From: an uncultured Pelagibacteraceae bacterium
GTDB lineage: Bacteria; Pseudomonadota; Alphaproteobacteria; Pelagibacterales; Pelagibacteraceae
Direction of reading: 5' to 3'
DNA: 64,000 bases
Assembly (NCBI GenBank): GCA_902588315.1
Contig: CACIOP010000005.1
Coordinates: 22,279 to 86,278 of the forward strand
Position 1 is the first letter of the stretch; each line of letters begins with the position of its first letter. The notes under the pieces are model-generated. The model saw nothing but the letters and a program-made list of their open reading frames with translations. It had not been told where the DNA came from and ran no database searches. The translations under genes were made by a program, and so were the position numbers. This document shows, piece by piece, positions 18,509-28,977 of the stretch.

Positions 18509-18571
18509 AGAAAATCTTTCATTTCAATTTTAAGTTTTACAGAGACGTAAATTTGAAGATATAATCTTATA

Positions 18572-19939
18572 ATGACAATTTATGCTTTATCGAGTGGTCC
18601 TGGTATATCAGGTGTAGCTGTAATAAGACTTTCAGGACAAGACACCTCAAAAGTAATTCAACTTTTAACTGGTAAGGAGCCACCAAAGCCGAGAGTAGCA
18701 ACATTAAGAAAAATCAATAAAATCAACACTTCTGAGCTGATTGATGAGGGACTAATCCTTTGGTTTCCTGGCCCTGAGAGCTACACAGGCGAAGATATGG
18801 CTGAAATTCAAGTACATGGCAGCAAAGCTGTTGTGGATGCTCTGCACTCCTCTCTTTCAGATATAGAAAATTGTAGATTAGCTGAGCCAGGTGAATTTAC
18901 AAAACTAGCATTTCAAAATGGAAAAATAAATTTACTTAAAGCAGAAAGCATCGCTGATTTAATTTCGTCAGAAACAGAAATTCAAAGACAACAAGCAATT
19001 AAAATCATGAATGGAAAATCAGCAGACCAATTTAATTTTTTAAGAGAAAAACTTTTGAAAATTTTATCGCATGTTGAAGCTAAAATAGATTTTCCAGATG
19101 AGGATTTACCAAATAATATTTTAGATGAAATCAAAAACAGTTCAGATGAAGTAATAAATAAAATTAAAAAAATATTAAATGATCAAAAAGTTGGAGAAAG
19201 AATTAGAGAAGGTTTTAAGATTGCAATAGTTGGCCCCACTAATGCTGGAAAATCTAGTTTGATGAATTATTTATCAAATCGTGATGTGGCAATTGTTTCT
19301 GAAATAGCTGGAACTACTAGAGATGTAATTGAAACTCATCTTAATATAAATGGTTATCCTGTCATCATCTCCGATACGGCTGGAATAAGGGATTCAAAAG
19401 ATGAGATCGAAAAAAAAGGTATTAAATTAGCGCTTCAAAAAGCGGAGGAGTCAGACCTAAAAATAGTAGTTTTACACCCAGAAAATCTAGATTTTAAACC
19501 ATTTCTAGAGGACTCTAACTCTGAAAATACAATAGTAGTACTGAATAAATCAGATATTAAATTAGGCAAACCTCCCGGTATAGGAAATTATTTTAGGTTT
19601 AATAATTTAGGAAAAAATCTTAAAGATATAAATATTATTCATACGTCTATTAAAGAAGAAGAAAATTTAGTTGATATAATAAATGCAATCAAAGAAAAAT
19701 TAAAAAACAAGTTTATATCAAGCGATGATATTTTAATTACAAGAGAGAGACATAGGCAACATCTGCAACAGTGTTTGGATCATCTAAATAACTTTAATCA
19801 AAAAAAAGAAATCGAAGATTACGATAAAGCTGCAGAAGATTTAAGATTAGCTACAAGACATTTAGGTATGATAGTCGGAAAAGTTGATGTAGAGGAGATA
19901 TTAGGTAGTATTTTCAACGACTTTTGTATCGGCAAGTAA
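18572..19939 (+). CDS. mnmE: tRNA uridine-5-carboxymethylaminomethyl modification GTPase MnmE
   Basis: Works with MnmG to make the (carboxymethyl)aminomethyl group on wobble U34 of several tRNAs. The 455-residue protein has the N-terminal folate-binding domain (TIYALSSGPGISGVAVIRLSG), helical domain, an inserted Ras-like G domain with G1 GPTNAGKSS (about 219) and G3 DTAGI, and the C-terminal catalytic CIGK tail. Complete. Its partner mnmG follows after 117 bases. Confidence 0.98.
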   Translation: MTIYALSSGPGISGVAVIRLSGQDTSKVIQLLTGKEPPKPRVATLRKINKINTSELIDEGLILWFPGPESYTGEDMAEIQVHGSKAVVDALHSSLSDIENCRLAEPGEFTKLAFQNGKINLLKAESIADLISSETEIQRQQAIKIMNGKSADQFNFLREKLLKILSHVEAKIDFPDEDLPNNILDEIKNSSDEVINKIKKILNDQKVGERIREGFKIAIVGPTNAGKSSLMNYLSNRDVAIVSEIAGTTRDVIETHLNINGYPVIISDTAGIRDSKDEIEKKGIKLALQKAEESDLKIVVLHPENLDFKPFLEDSNSENTIVVLNKSDIKLGKPPGIGNYFRFNNLGKNLKDINIIHTSIKEEENLVDIINAIKEKLKNKFISSDDILITRERHRQHLQQCLDHLNNFNQKKEIEDYDKAAEDLRLATRHLGMIVGKVDVEEILGSIFNDFCIGK

Positions 19940-19969
19940 TACCCTATTTTGCTTGTTTTTTGCACTTTT

Positions 19970-19991
19970 TTTATCAAAAAACGTTGATAAA
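19970..19991. repeat. 8-bp inverted repeat in the mnmE-mnmG spacer
   Basis: TTTATCAA-aaaacg-TTGATAAA, perfect 8-bp arms with a 6-base loop. No T-run follows on either strand, so it is not an obvious terminator. A second repeat follows within four bases. Confidence 0.5.
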
Positions 19992-19994
19992 TAT

Positions 19995-20018
19995 GGCTTA
20001 TTTAGAAAAAATTAAGCC
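19995..20018. repeat. Second inverted repeat in the mnmE-mnmG spacer
   Basis: GGCTTA-N12-TAAGCC, six perfect base pairs, directly after the first repeat. In RNA the two would form tandem hairpins in the 5' leader of mnmG. Function unknown. Confidence 0.4.
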
Positions 20019-20056
20019 TATCTTGTAAATTATATAATCACATATAGATTTGGTTT

Positions 20057-21928
20057 ATGAAAAATGATTTGTCATTTGATGTTGTTGTAATTGGAGGTGG
20101 TCATGCTGGATGTGAAGCTGCAGCAGCATCTGCTCGTCTTGGAGTGAACACTGCCCTATTTACCCATAAAATAGAAACTATCGGTGAGATGTCCTGCAAC
20201 CCGGCAATAGGAGGTTTGGGTAAAGGTCATTTGGTTAGAGAAATAGATGCCCTTGATGGTGTTATGGGAGATGTAGCAGACAAATCAGGTATACAATTTA
20301 GATTGTTAAATAGAAGTAGAGGGCCAGCAGTCAGAGGACCTCGAACTCAATCTGATAGATCACTTTATCGTAAATATATGCAAGAAATGTTGTTAAACTA
20401 TTGTAATTTAAGCGTTTTTTCTGATCCTGTAACTAAATTTATTTTCGATAAAAATTCGATAAGTGGATTTGAAACTAAAGAAGGTAAGAAAGTTCTATCT
20501 AACAAGATAATACTCACAACGGGGACTTTTTTAAATGGTTTGATACATATAGGTGATGAAAGAACTCCTGCTGGAAGATATGATGAAAAACCTTCTACAG
20601 GTTTGAGTGAACAATTAGCAAAATATAATTTTAAAATTGGAAGACTAAAAACCGGAACACCACCAAGGTTAGATTCAAGGACAATTAATTTTGAAAACTT
20701 AGAAGAACAATACGCAGATGACAATCCTTATTTTTTTTCATTCTTAACAAAAAAAAATTTGAACAAACAAGTGTCTTGCCGGATGACATATACAAATGAG
20801 AAGGTTCATAAAATTATAGAAAAGAATTTATCAAAGAGCGCTATGTACTCGGGTAGTATAAAAGGGGTAGGCCCAAGATATTGTCCTTCTATAGAAGATA
20901 AGATAGTAAAATTCGCAGATAAAGTTCGTCACCAGATATTTTTAGAGCCAGAAGGTCTAAATGATTACACAATTTACCCAAATGGTATATCAACATCACT
21001 TCCAGCTGAGGTACAACAAGAAATATGTAACAATATCAATGGTTTAGAGAATGTTACCATATTAAGACCAGGATACGCAATAGAATATGATTATATAGAT
21101 CCACGTGAACTATTCCTAACTCTTGAAACTAAGAAGATAAACAATCTTTATCTTGCTGGTCAAATTAACGGAACAACAGGATATGAGGAAGCTGCTGCAC
21201 AAGGCCTTATAGCTGGAATAAATGCTGCCTTGTCTGTTAAAAAATTGGAACCATTCATACTTGATAGATCTGATGCCTATATTGGAGTAATGATCGATGA
21301 TTTGGTGACTAAAGGAGTAGCTGAGCCATACCGTATGTTTACATCAAGAGCAGAATATCGATTAAGTTTGAGATCTGATAATGCTGATCAAAGATTAACC
21401 GCAAAGGGAATAGAAATTGGTCTTATAAGTAATGAGAGAAAAGCAATATATTTGAGTAAATTTGAACAAATTAGTCAAATAAATTTAAAAATGAGAAATT
21501 CTAAGATTTCACCCTCTAAAGCTGAGAAATTTGGAATAAAAATAGCAAAAGACGGAATATTGAGATCATCTAGCGAAGTTTTAACTCAAAAAGGCGTTAA
21601 TATGAGAAAAATAAGGGAAATATGGTCCGATATACCCTTTTTTAGCAAAGAAATTGATGAACAGGTAGAAATAAATGCTCATTATAGGGGATATCTAAAG
21701 AAGCAAAAAGCTGATATATTAGCATTTAAGAGGGATGAAAACCTAATTATTCCGGATAAAATTAATTATGATGGACTATCAGGTTTATCTAATGAGGTAA
21801 AAGCAAAATTTAAAGAAATAAAGCCCAAAACAATGGGTCAAGCTCTAAGAATTGATGGAATAACTCCTGCGGCTGTGTATATTTTGTTGTCACATGTTAA
21901 AAGAAAGTCTATTAAGCATATAGCTTAA
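20057..21928 (+). CDS. mnmG: tRNA uridine-5-carboxymethylaminomethyl modification enzyme MnmG (GidA)
   Basis: FAD-dependent partner of MnmE in wobble U34 modification. The FAD-binding [10 protein letters not shown] is at 13-22, and the family signatures [31 protein letters not shown] and [16 protein letters not shown] are intact. 623 residues, normal length. The last base of its stop codon is the first base of the rsmG start (TAATG), implying translational coupling. Confidence 0.98.
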   Translation: MKNDLSFDVVVIGGGHAGCEAAAASARLGVNTALFTHKIETIGEMSCNPAIGGLGKGHLVREIDALDGVMGDVADKSGIQFRLLNRSRGPAVRGPRTQSDRSLYRKYMQEMLLNYCNLSVFSDPVTKFIFDKNSISGFETKEGKKVLSNKIILTTGTFLNGLIHIGDERTPAGRYDEKPSTGLSEQLAKYNFKIGRLKTGTPPRLDSRTINFENLEEQYADDNPYFFSFLTKKNLNKQVSCRMTYTNEKVHKIIEKNLSKSAMYSGSIKGVGPRYCPSIEDKIVKFADKVRHQIFLEPEGLNDYTIYPNGISTSLPAEVQQEICNNINGLENVTILRPGYAIEYDYIDPRELFLTLETKKINNLYLAGQINGTTGYEEAAAQGLIAGINAALSVKKLEPFILDRSDAYIGVMIDDLVTKGVAEPYRMFTSRAEYRLSLRSDNADQRLTAKGIEIGLISNERKAIYLSKFEQISQINLKMRNSKISPSKAEKFGIKIAKDGILRSSSEVLTQKGVNMRKIREIWSDIPFFSKEIDEQVEINAHYRGYLKKQKADILAFKRDENLIIPDKINYDGLSGLSNEVKAKFKEIKPKTMGQALRIDGITPAAVYILLSHVKRKSIKHIA

Positions 21929-22572
21929 TGGATCAAGAAATTTTAAATTTTTATTCTAGAATCAATCACTTGAATGTTTCACGTGAAACATTTATGGACT
22001 TTGAAAACTATATATCCCTGATTCTTGAGAAAAATAAAAAAATCAACATAATTAGCCAAAATACAGCATCAAAAAAGGCTATAATTGACCGTCATATTAT
22101 TGATTCAGCACAAATAATTGATTTTGTTGATTTAAATAGCAATACAACCACAGATATAGGTTCAGGAGGGGGTATGCCAGGCATAATTGTGGCAATTATA
22201 CTAAAAAATATGAAAAATAATATGAATGTGCACCTTTATGAAAAAAGTTATCATAAAAGCCATTTTTTAAAAGAAGTTTCAAAAAAATTAAATTTAAACA
22301 CAAAGGTTTTTCAAAAAAATATTTTTGAAATAAAAAATTTAGAAACAGGAACGATAATGTCCAGAGCATTTAAACCAATGCCAGTAGTTTTAGAATTAGT
22401 ATATGAAAATTTTTCAAAATATAAAAATTTAATTTTCTTTATGGGTAAGAGTGGGAAAAAAATTTTTGAAAATTCCAAAAAAAATTGGGAGATGGAATAT
22501 ATAGAAAAGAAAAGTTTAACAAGTGAAGACTCATTTTTAATTAATATTAAAAAAATTAAAAAAAAAAATTAA
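21928..22572 (+). CDS. rsmG: 16S rRNA m7G527 methyltransferase RsmG (GidB)
   Basis: SAM-dependent methylation of G527 in 16S rRNA. The 214-residue protein has the N-terminal LNVSRETFMDFENYI, the SAM-binding loop DIGSGGGMPGI and MSRAFKPM, the conserved SRA motif. The codons for NVSRET also spell a perfect parS site, a dual use also found in other bacteria. It starts in the mnmG stop and is followed immediately by parA. Confidence 0.95.
   Translation: MDQEILNFYSRINHLNVSRETFMDFENYISLILEKNKKINIISQNTASKKAIIDRHIIDSAQIIDFVDLNSNTTTDIGSGGGMPGIIVAIILKNMKNNMNVHLYEKSYHKSHFLKEVSKKLNLNTKVFQKNIFEIKNLETGTIMSRAFKPMPVVLELVYENFSKYKNLIFFMGKSGKKIFENSKKNWEMEYIEKKSLTSEDSFLINIKKIKKKN
21975..21990. other. parS centromere site inside rsmG
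   Basis: TGTTTCACGTGAAACA, a perfect 16-bp palindrome identical to the consensus ParB-binding parS. It lies about 600 bases before parA and about 7.3 kb from the presumed oriC, where ParB would load and spread to direct origin segregation. It is inside the rsmG reading frame. Confidence 0.93.
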
Positions 22573-23373
22573 ATGCAAATTATTTCAGTAATAAATCAAA
22601 AGGGTGGGGTTGGAAAAACTACTACGGTGATAAATCTTGCAGCTGGATTATCTCAAATAGGTAAAAAAATTTTAGTAATTGACCTAGATCCACAAGGGAA
22701 CGCAACAACCGGCCTGGGATTATCCAACACTGATAGTTCAACTGATACAATTTATGGAGTATTAAATGGAACAAGAGAAATTAGTGAAGTTATTAAAAAA
22801 ACACAGTTTGAAAATTTAGATATTATAACATCTAATGTAGATTTATCGGGCCTAGAAGTAGAGACGGCTGATGATAGTAACAGGGCTTTTATACTTAAGA
22901 CTAAATTAGCCGCATATTTAAACGATTCTAGTGGTTTATATGATTATGTCTTAATCGATTGCCCACCATCTTTGAGCTTATTGACAGTAATGGCACTTGT
23001 AAGCTCAAATTCACTATTGGTACCACTTCAGACAGAATTTTTTGCTTTAGAGGGTTTAACTCAACTAATGAAGACAATTGAAAGGATAAAAGTAAGTTTA
23101 AATCCAGATCTGAAAATAAGGGGTATACTTTTAACGATGTATGACAAAAGAAATAAGCTTTCCTCACAAGTTGAAAAAGAAGCAAGAGACTATTTTACTG
23201 AAAAAGTTTATTCAACCGTGATACCAAGAAATGTTAGATTGTCAGAAGCTCCTTCACACGGAATGCCAGTTTTGATTTATGACAAATCTTGTCCTGGCAG
23301 TAAATCATATTTTAGTTTTACTGATGAGTTTATAAACCAAGAGTCAACAATAGGAGCGCTGCTTAATGGATAA
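22573..23373 (+). CDS. parA: Chromosome partitioning ATPase ParA
   Basis: Walker-type ATPase that binds nucleoid DNA and moves ParB-parS complexes. The deviant Walker A KGGVGKTT is at 10-17, followed by VIDLDPQGNATTGLG (Walker A') and LIDCPPSLSLLT (Walker B). 266 residues, the short chromosomal Soj type without an N-terminal DNA-binding extension. It begins directly after the rsmG stop and overlaps parB by 8 bp. Confidence 0.98.
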   Translation: MQIISVINQKGGVGKTTTVINLAAGLSQIGKKILVIDLDPQGNATTGLGLSNTDSSTDTIYGVLNGTREISEVIKKTQFENLDIITSNVDLSGLEVETADDSNRAFILKTKLAAYLNDSSGLYDYVLIDCPPSLSLLTVMALVSSNSLLVPLQTEFFALEGLTQLMKTIERIKVSLNPDLKIRGILLTMYDKRNKLSSQVEKEARDYFTEKVYSTVIPRNVRLSEAPSHGMPVLIYDKSCPGSKSYFSFTDEFINQESTIGALLNG

Positions 23374-24208
23374 GATTAAAAAAGGATTAGGTCGGGGATT
23401 ATCATCGTTGATAGGAGAAACAAAAGTAGAGTCTCAAAGAAATCAACTATCGATAAGTGATCTAGTTCCCAATAAATATCAACCAAGAAAATTTTTTGAT
23501 GAATCTAGTTTAGAAGATTTAACTAATTCAATTAAAGAGAGAGGTTTAATTCAGCCCATTGTAGTAAGAAAATCTAATGATGATGCATCTAAATTTGAAA
23601 TTATTGCAGGAGAGAGAAGATGGCTTGCAGCTCAAAGAGCTGGACTTCATAATGTTCCTGTCGTTGTTACAGAGGCAGATGACCTGAAGTCTTTAGAATT
23701 TGCAATTGTAGAAAATGTTCAAAGACACGATTTGAATCCACTTGAGGAAGCACAAGGATACAAAAGATTAATTGACGAATTTTCTTATGATCAAGAAAAA
23801 GTCTCAAAATTTATTGGAAAAAGCAGAAGTCATATTTCAAATATTTTGAGACTTTTAACGTTACCTAATGATGTAATTAAATTAGTTGAAACACAAAAAT
23901 TAACTGCTGGACACGCTAAAGCTCTGGTTGGTCTTGATAATTCTAGTTTTGTAGCTGCCAAAATTATAGATAAAAAACTTTCTGTCAGACAAGCTGAAAA
24001 CTTAGTTAAAATTTTCAAAAATAAAAAACCAAAATCTCAAAAATCAAAAGATACGAATATTATTGCTCTTGAATTATCTGTTTCAAACAAAATAGGATTA
24101 AATGTTAATATACAGAATAATAAGAGAAATAAGGGTAAAATAAGTTTTGAATACAAAGACTTAGACCAATTAAATAAAATTATAGATATAATAAAAAAAA
24201 ATTATTAA
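23366..24208 (+). CDS. parB: Chromosome partitioning CTPase/DNA-binding protein ParB
   Basis: CTP-dependent clamp that loads at parS and spreads. The 280-residue protein has the ParA-stimulating N-terminus KKGLGRGLSSLIG, the CTP-binding motifs ERGLIQPIVV, GERRWLAAQRAG and ENVQRHDLNPLEEA, a helix-turn-helix (KVSKFIGKSRSHISNILRL) and a C-terminal dimerisation region. The stop shares TTAA with holA on the other strand. Its own target site lies 1.4 kb upstream. Confidence 0.98.
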   Translation: MDKIKKGLGRGLSSLIGETKVESQRNQLSISDLVPNKYQPRKFFDESSLEDLTNSIKERGLIQPIVVRKSNDDASKFEIIAGERRWLAAQRAGLHNVPVVVTEADDLKSLEFAIVENVQRHDLNPLEEAQGYKRLIDEFSYDQEKVSKFIGKSRSHISNILRLLTLPNDVIKLVETQKLTAGHAKALVGLDNSSFVAAKIIDKKLSVRQAENLVKIFKNKKPKSQKSKDTNIIALELSVSNKIGLNVNIQNNKRNKGKISFEYKDLDQLNKIIDIIKKNY

Positions 24209-25191
24209 ATTTTTGAAGTAGATTTTTCTAAGATAAAATTATTTAGCAGATTCACTGAATTTTTAAAATTTTTTTTAATAATTAACTCAATATCATTTAT
24301 TTCATAAGTAAGTTTACGAATATTTTCCGGGGTCCATTTTAAAAGTTGTTGTTTTGTAATTTCTTTATCCTTCCAAAAAATTGGTGGTCTTGCGGCTAAT
24401 ATTGTTTGATCAATATTTTTATTTTTTTTAAAATCTTCAGAGAGTTTAAGTAAAACTTTTAATTTTTTTAAAAAAGTTCTTAAAATAATCATACTATCAT
24501 CATCATTGAAATTATTTTCATTAAGAATATTAATAATTTTCTTATTATTTCTTGCTAAACAGTTATTTATTAGATCATTAATACTGTGGTTTTCTGATAA
24601 ATTAACAAGTTTTGTTATAGTTTCAGTATCTAGTTTTTTATTCTTTAAAGTAAAATTATTTATTTTTTCTAGTTCATTGAAAAGCATTTCTCTATTTCCA
24701 CTACACTTGTTTACAATTATGTTGATATTATAAGAGGATATGATTATTTTTTTTTCTCTAAAATAGTCTATAGCCAACCTAGTTAGAGATTTTTCTTCAT
24801 CAGGATAAAAAGCTACAGAAATATGTTTTTTACTTTTTTCAAAAAAAGTCCTAAGTTTTGACTTTTTTTCTAAATTTTCAGAGCTAATAATTATATTAAT
24901 ATCTTTAATATTTTTATTATCAATTTCTTCTATAATTTTTAAAATTTTATCAGTTGCTCTTTTGATTATAATGTTTTTTGTATTCCCAAAAAGTGATCCA
25001 GAAAGAACACTTTCCAAAAAATTCTCTGAGTCGGTTAAAATTTCTTTTTCATCGTAATTCAAAATTTCGTCTTTATTTTTAAAAATTTTTTTAATTATTT
25101 CTTTCTTTAAACCTTCATTTTGTCCATAAAATAAAAGTAAACTATCTGGAATAAGTTTTTTTTTTTCTATTTCAAAAAATTTTACAATCAT
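24205..25191 (-). CDS. holA: DNA polymerase III delta subunit HolA
   Basis: Clamp-loader subunit that opens the beta sliding clamp. The 328-residue protein is divergent but keeps the family layout: an N-terminal LLFYGQNEGLKKEIIKKIF resembling the P-loop-like region without a functional Walker A, the middle ENLEKKSKLRTFFEKSKK stretch, and a helical C-terminus with AARPPIFWKDK. The order leuS-lptE-holA next to parB is standard in alphaproteobacteria and supports the call. It abuts lptE by one shared base. Confidence 0.9.
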   Translation of the reverse strand: MIVKFFEIEKKKLIPDSLLLFYGQNEGLKKEIIKKIFKNKDEILNYDEKEILTDSENFLESVLSGSLFGNTKNIIIKRATDKILKIIEEIDNKNIKDINIIISSENLEKKSKLRTFFEKSKKHISVAFYPDEEKSLTRLAIDYFREKKIIISSYNINIIVNKCSGNREMLFNELEKINNFTLKNKKLDTETITKLVNLSENHSINDLINNCLARNNKKIINILNENNFNDDDSMIILRTFLKKLKVLLKLSEDFKKNKNIDQTILAARPPIFWKDKEITKQQLLKWTPENIRKLTYEINDIELIIKKNFKNSVNLLNNFILEKSTSKI

Positions 25192-25643
25192 TAAAAATTA
25201 ATCAAATTATACTCTATTTTCTCAAGTAGTATTTTCGATAAGTTTCCTTTGATTTCTCTCTCATATTTTGATTGTTCAAAGTTATCATTATTGTTATCAA
25301 TTTTAATACTTTCGGTTATTGAAACAATTTCTGATTTATCTATACTTTTTATTTCTAGATTTATATTTGCAGTTATGCTGAATTTTGTAATTTTCCCAGT
25401 CTTATCTTTTGCTATAGGAATTTTATTATAAGATGAATTTATTATTAATTTATAATTTATATTAGTTTTATTTTTTTGGTATTTTGAAAGACGTGATTTA
25501 ATGTAATTATTTATTTTTTTGTCACCATTAATTTCAATTGATGAAATTGTAAAATTTGTCTGCTTATTTTTAGAATAAATAGAGTTATAACCACATCCGA
25601 ACAGGGAAAGTATCAAAATTATTAAGAAAGTATTTCTTATCAT
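25191..25643 (-). CDS. lptE: LPS-assembly lipoprotein LptE
   Basis: Outer-membrane lipoprotein that plugs the LptD barrel and helps insert LPS. The 150-residue protein has a lipoprotein signal ([16 protein letters not shown], lipid-anchor Cys17) and a short alpha/beta domain. Primary sequence similarity is low in this family, so the assignment relies on the lipobox, size and position between leuS and holA. It overlaps leuS by 4 bp. Confidence 0.8.
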   Translation of the reverse strand: MIRNTFLIILILSLFGCGYNSIYSKNKQTNFTISSIEINGDKKINNYIKSRLSKYQKNKTNINYKLIINSSYNKIPIAKDKTGKITKFSITANINLEIKSIDKSEIVSITESIKIDNNNDNFEQSKYEREIKGNLSKILLEKIEYNLINF

Positions 25644-28183
25644 TCTTTTATTATAATGTTGATCAGCTTATTTGGAATAAATATTTTTTTCTTTATCTTC
25701 TGATTCGTTAAATATTTTGAAATATTTTTTTCTTTTTTTATCATTTCTTCAACTTCTTCTTGTTTTGTATTTCTTTCTGATTTTAATAAGCCTCTTTTTT
25801 TTCCATTTATTTGAACAACTATATTGACATATTGTTCTACTAAGAATTTTTTATCATATCTTGGCCAACTGATGTTCTTATTTATATTTAACAATTTTAG
25901 ACACTCGTTTGATAAATGAGGAATAATTGGCATCATAACAATCAGTATTTTTTCGTAGTTTAGCAAAAGAGTCTTTTTGGTATATTTTTCATTTATTTCA
26001 TTGAACAAAAATGAATATAATTCATGAAGATTAGCAATAATGACATTATAACTAAAATTATTTAATGAATCTGTCACTTTTTTTATGAATTGGTTTGTAA
26101 ATTTTGAAATTTTATCTTCCGTATCTTGTTTGTGATCTTTATTAATTTCATTTGTAATTTTTGTATTTAAATTCCAAAGTTTTTGAATAAATTTATGAGC
26201 AGATGCAATCCCTTCTTCTGACCATTGCACATCTTTTTCTGGTGGACTGTCCGATAAAATAAATAAGCGTACTGCATCAGCGCCGTAATTATCTATTATT
26301 AGTTGTGGATCAATGGTATTTTTTTTCGATTTTGACATTGATTCTGTTGGTCCAACTTTAATTTTTACTGAATGATTTTTCTTTAGAACTTTCTTACCAT
26401 CTATAATATCAATTTCATCAGGGCTCACCCATTTTCCGTTTTCATCTTTATAAGTTTCATGACAAACCATCCCTTGGGTAAATAAACCTTTAAACGGCTC
26501 ATCTAATTTAAAATTTTGATTTTTATAACTTATGGCTTTAACAAAAAATCTTGAATAAAGGAGATGAAGTATAGCATGCTCTACACCACCAATATATTGA
26601 TCTACTGGCATCCAATAATTTGAATCATCAAAATTAAATCCATAGTTTTCATTTTTTGGTGAGCAGAAGCGTAAAAAATACCAAGAGGAGTCTACAAAAG
26701 TGTCTAATGTATCAGTTTCTCTTGTATAATTTTCATTATTAATTGAAATATTTTTCCATTCAGTTTCTTGATCTAGAGGATTACCTGTTGCTTTTAGTTT
26801 TTTAATTTTTGGAAGTTCTACAGGTAGCATTTCATTGGGAACTTTTTTTGGTTTACCATTTTTGTCATAAATTATTGGGATCGGACATCCCCAATATCTT
26901 TGTCTTGAAATTCCCCAATCTTTTAAACGAAAATTTATTTTTTTTTTCCCAAGTTTATTTTTTTCCAAGTGTTCAATTGTTTTTGTGATGGATTCATCTG
27001 GGCATTTTAAGTTATTTAGGAAAGAAGAATTTGTTAAATATCCACTTCCCGTATACGCTTTATCATCTACTTTTAAAGGAACACCATTAATTTCGTTTGA
27101 TATTACAGATTTAACTTCTAATTTATATTTTCTAGCAAAATCCAAATCTCTTTGATCATGAGCCGGACATCCAAAAACAGCTCCTAATCCATAATCCATT
27201 AAAACAAAATTTGCGAAATACACTGGTACTTTATGTTGATTATTTAGTGGATTAATTGCTAATAATTCTGTTTTAAATCCAATTTTTTCAGCATTAGCTA
27301 TTGCTTCTTCTGTAGTACCAGTTTTTGAACAATTTTTTTTAAACTCATTAAATTCTTTATTATTTTCATAAAATTTTGAAATTGGATGATCAATTGAAAC
27401 TGCTAAAAAAGACATACCAAATAATGTATCTGGTCTAGTAGTAAAACATTCGATTTCATTTATTTTATTAGAATTATCAATTTTAAATTTTACTTCGCAA
27501 CCAATAGACTTTCCTAGCCAGTTTTTTTGCATGATTTTAACTTTATTTGGCCAATTATCTAAATCTTCAAGGCTTTCTAGTAATTCATTAGAAAATTTTG
27601 AGATATTAAAGAACCATTGATTCAGTTTTCTTCTTTCAACTTGAGCCCCAGATCTCCAACCCTTGCCATCTATGACCTGTTCATTAGCTAGAACTGTTTC
27701 ATCAACTGGATCCCAATTAACATACTGTTCTTTTCTATAAACCAAACCCTTATCATAAAGTTCTAAAAAAAATTTTTGTTGATGCTTATAGTACTCTGGG
27801 GTACATGTAGATATTTCTCTATCCCAATCAATTGATAACCCAAGTTGTTTTAATTGCTTTTTCATTATAGCTATATTTGTTTCTGTCCAAGTTTTTGGAT
27901 CTAAATTATTTTGTCTTGCTGCATTTTCAGCAGGCATTCCGAATGAATCCCAACCCATTGGATGTAATACGTTATAACCGTCCAAAATTTTATACCTGGC
28001 TAATACATCGCCAATCGTATAATTTCTTACGTGACCCATGTGTATCTTTCCAGATGGATAAGGGAACATCTCTAAACAATAAAATTTTTTCTTATTTTGA
28101 TCTATTTTAGTTTTAAATATTTTTTTATCAGCCCAGAAGGTCTGCCAATTTTTTTCAACTTCCTTAAAATTATATCTGTTCAC
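25640..28183 (-). CDS. leuS: Leucyl-tRNA synthetase
   Basis: Class Ia synthetase that charges tRNA-Leu and edits misactivated residues. The HIGH-type motif HMGH (48-51, in [15 protein letters not shown]), the CP1 editing domain with [10 protein letters not shown] and [13 protein letters not shown], and the KMSKS loop MSKSKKN (about 613) are all present. 847 residues, full length, very lysine-rich. It runs with the DUF3576 lipoprotein gene upstream and lptE-holA downstream. Confidence 0.99.
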   Translation of the reverse strand: MNRYNFKEVEKNWQTFWADKKIFKTKIDQNKKKFYCLEMFPYPSGKIHMGHVRNYTIGDVLARYKILDGYNVLHPMGWDSFGMPAENAARQNNLDPKTWTETNIAIMKKQLKQLGLSIDWDREISTCTPEYYKHQQKFFLELYDKGLVYRKEQYVNWDPVDETVLANEQVIDGKGWRSGAQVERRKLNQWFFNISKFSNELLESLEDLDNWPNKVKIMQKNWLGKSIGCEVKFKIDNSNKINEIECFTTRPDTLFGMSFLAVSIDHPISKFYENNKEFNEFKKNCSKTGTTEEAIANAEKIGFKTELLAINPLNNQHKVPVYFANFVLMDYGLGAVFGCPAHDQRDLDFARKYKLEVKSVISNEINGVPLKVDDKAYTGSGYLTNSSFLNNLKCPDESITKTIEHLEKNKLGKKKINFRLKDWGISRQRYWGCPIPIIYDKNGKPKKVPNEMLPVELPKIKKLKATGNPLDQETEWKNISINNENYTRETDTLDTFVDSSWYFLRFCSPKNENYGFNFDDSNYWMPVDQYIGGVEHAILHLLYSRFFVKAISYKNQNFKLDEPFKGLFTQGMVCHETYKDENGKWVSPDEIDIIDGKKVLKKNHSVKIKVGPTESMSKSKKNTIDPQLIIDNYGADAVRLFILSDSPPEKDVQWSEEGIASAHKFIQKLWNLNTKITNEINKDHKQDTEDKISKFTNQFIKKVTDSLNNFSYNVIIANLHELYSFLFNEINEKYTKKTLLLNYEKILIVMMPIIPHLSNECLKLLNINKNISWPRYDKKFLVEQYVNIVVQINGKKRGLLKSERNTKQEEVEEMIKKEKNISKYLTNQKIKKKIFIPNKLINIIIKE

Positions 28184-28196
28184 TTAAATTATAGTA

Positions 28197-28757
28197 TTAT
28201 GGTTTTGTAGTATCTACACTAGGATCATTATAAGGTTTAAAATTTTTATCTTTATTTTGTTTTTCATAAATTGCAGCTTTTTTGAGAATTTCTTTCATTA
28301 ATTCTTTTTTTAAACCTCCTTCTTTCTCAGAAACTGCACAATTAAAATTCTTATCACAAATTTTATAGTAAATTTTTATTGATAAAGAGTCCGATCTTAT
28401 TTCATTAGATAAAAATCTTATATTTATTTTTATAGACTCATTACTTTGGTTTTCCGAATACCAATCTGTAATAATTATTCCTCCACTGTAATTAGCAGAA
28501 GATAGAGGCATAAAATCAATTATATCTAATGAAGCTCTCCATAATTCATTTGAACTAGCAAAATCGAAGGTTCCACCTTTACTGCTTCCTATATCGCTTA
28601 TTCTGAAACCCCTGCCTTCTTCTAAGTTTCTTTTAACTCTTTCTCTTGGATCGGGAGGAAATTTTTTAGCATCAGCACCTGGCAATTTCCCACCGCATGA
28701 ATTTAAAAAAAGGAGAAACATTATTAAAAAACAAGAGTTTTTATAAAATTTGACCAT
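28197..28757 (-). CDS. DUF3576 lipoprotein
   Basis: A 186-residue putative outer-membrane lipoprotein of the alphaproteobacterial DUF3576 family. It has a lipoprotein signal with lipobox FLNSC (Cys21) and the family's recognisable ELWRASLDIIDFMPLSSANYSGGIIITDWYS. The function is unknown. Its position directly before leuS is conserved in the class, which suggests an envelope role together with LptE but does not show it. The 5' end faces the porin control region. Confidence 0.87.
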   Translation of the reverse strand: MVKFYKNSCFLIMFLLFLNSCGGKLPGADAKKFPPDPRERVKRNLEEGRGFRISDIGSSKGGTFDFASSNELWRASLDIIDFMPLSSANYSGGIIITDWYSENQSNESIKINIRFLSNEIRSDSLSIKIYYKICDKNFNCAVSEKEGGLKKELMKEILKKAAIYEKQNKDKNFKPYNDPSVDTTKP

Positions 28758-28977
28758 AATTAAAGTTATTAAATTTAAATATTTAATATTTTATATCTTA
28801 TTTTCGTTAAATAGCTAAAATTTGTTGTAAATACTAGCTTTTTTGATGTTGCATATTTACAACAGTTTGAGAGTAATTTGCTAAAAAAACTTAGATCTAA
28901 CAATAAAAAATAAAAAAAAATGATAAATAAGCACTGTTTATTATTAATAATTAACAATAATTAAAGGAGTAATTAAT
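28758..28977. promoter_or_regulatory. Porin / DUF3576 divergent control region
   Basis: 220 bases without a gene. It holds the inverted repeat at 28823-28864, a long AT-rich leader and the strong Shine-Dalgarno sequence AAAGGAG seven bases before the porin ATG, one of the best in the window. I cannot place a convincing -35/-10 pair. The 60-codon ORF in the track (28775-28957, minus) overlaps the repeat and has no family resemblance or clear ribosome-binding site. Confidence 0.55.
28823..28864. repeat. 11-bp inverted repeat upstream of the porin
   Basis: TGTTGTAAATA and TATTTACAACA are perfect reverse complements separated by 20 bases, 113 bases before the porin start. They could be paired operator half-sites or the arms of a stem-loop in a long 5' leader. 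Confidence 0.65.

Noticed and set aside
28775-28957. 60-codon minus-strand ORF in the porin control region
   Set aside because: It is hydrophobic low-complexity translation of AT-rich DNA, spans the inverted repeat, and has no family resemblance or ribosome-binding site.
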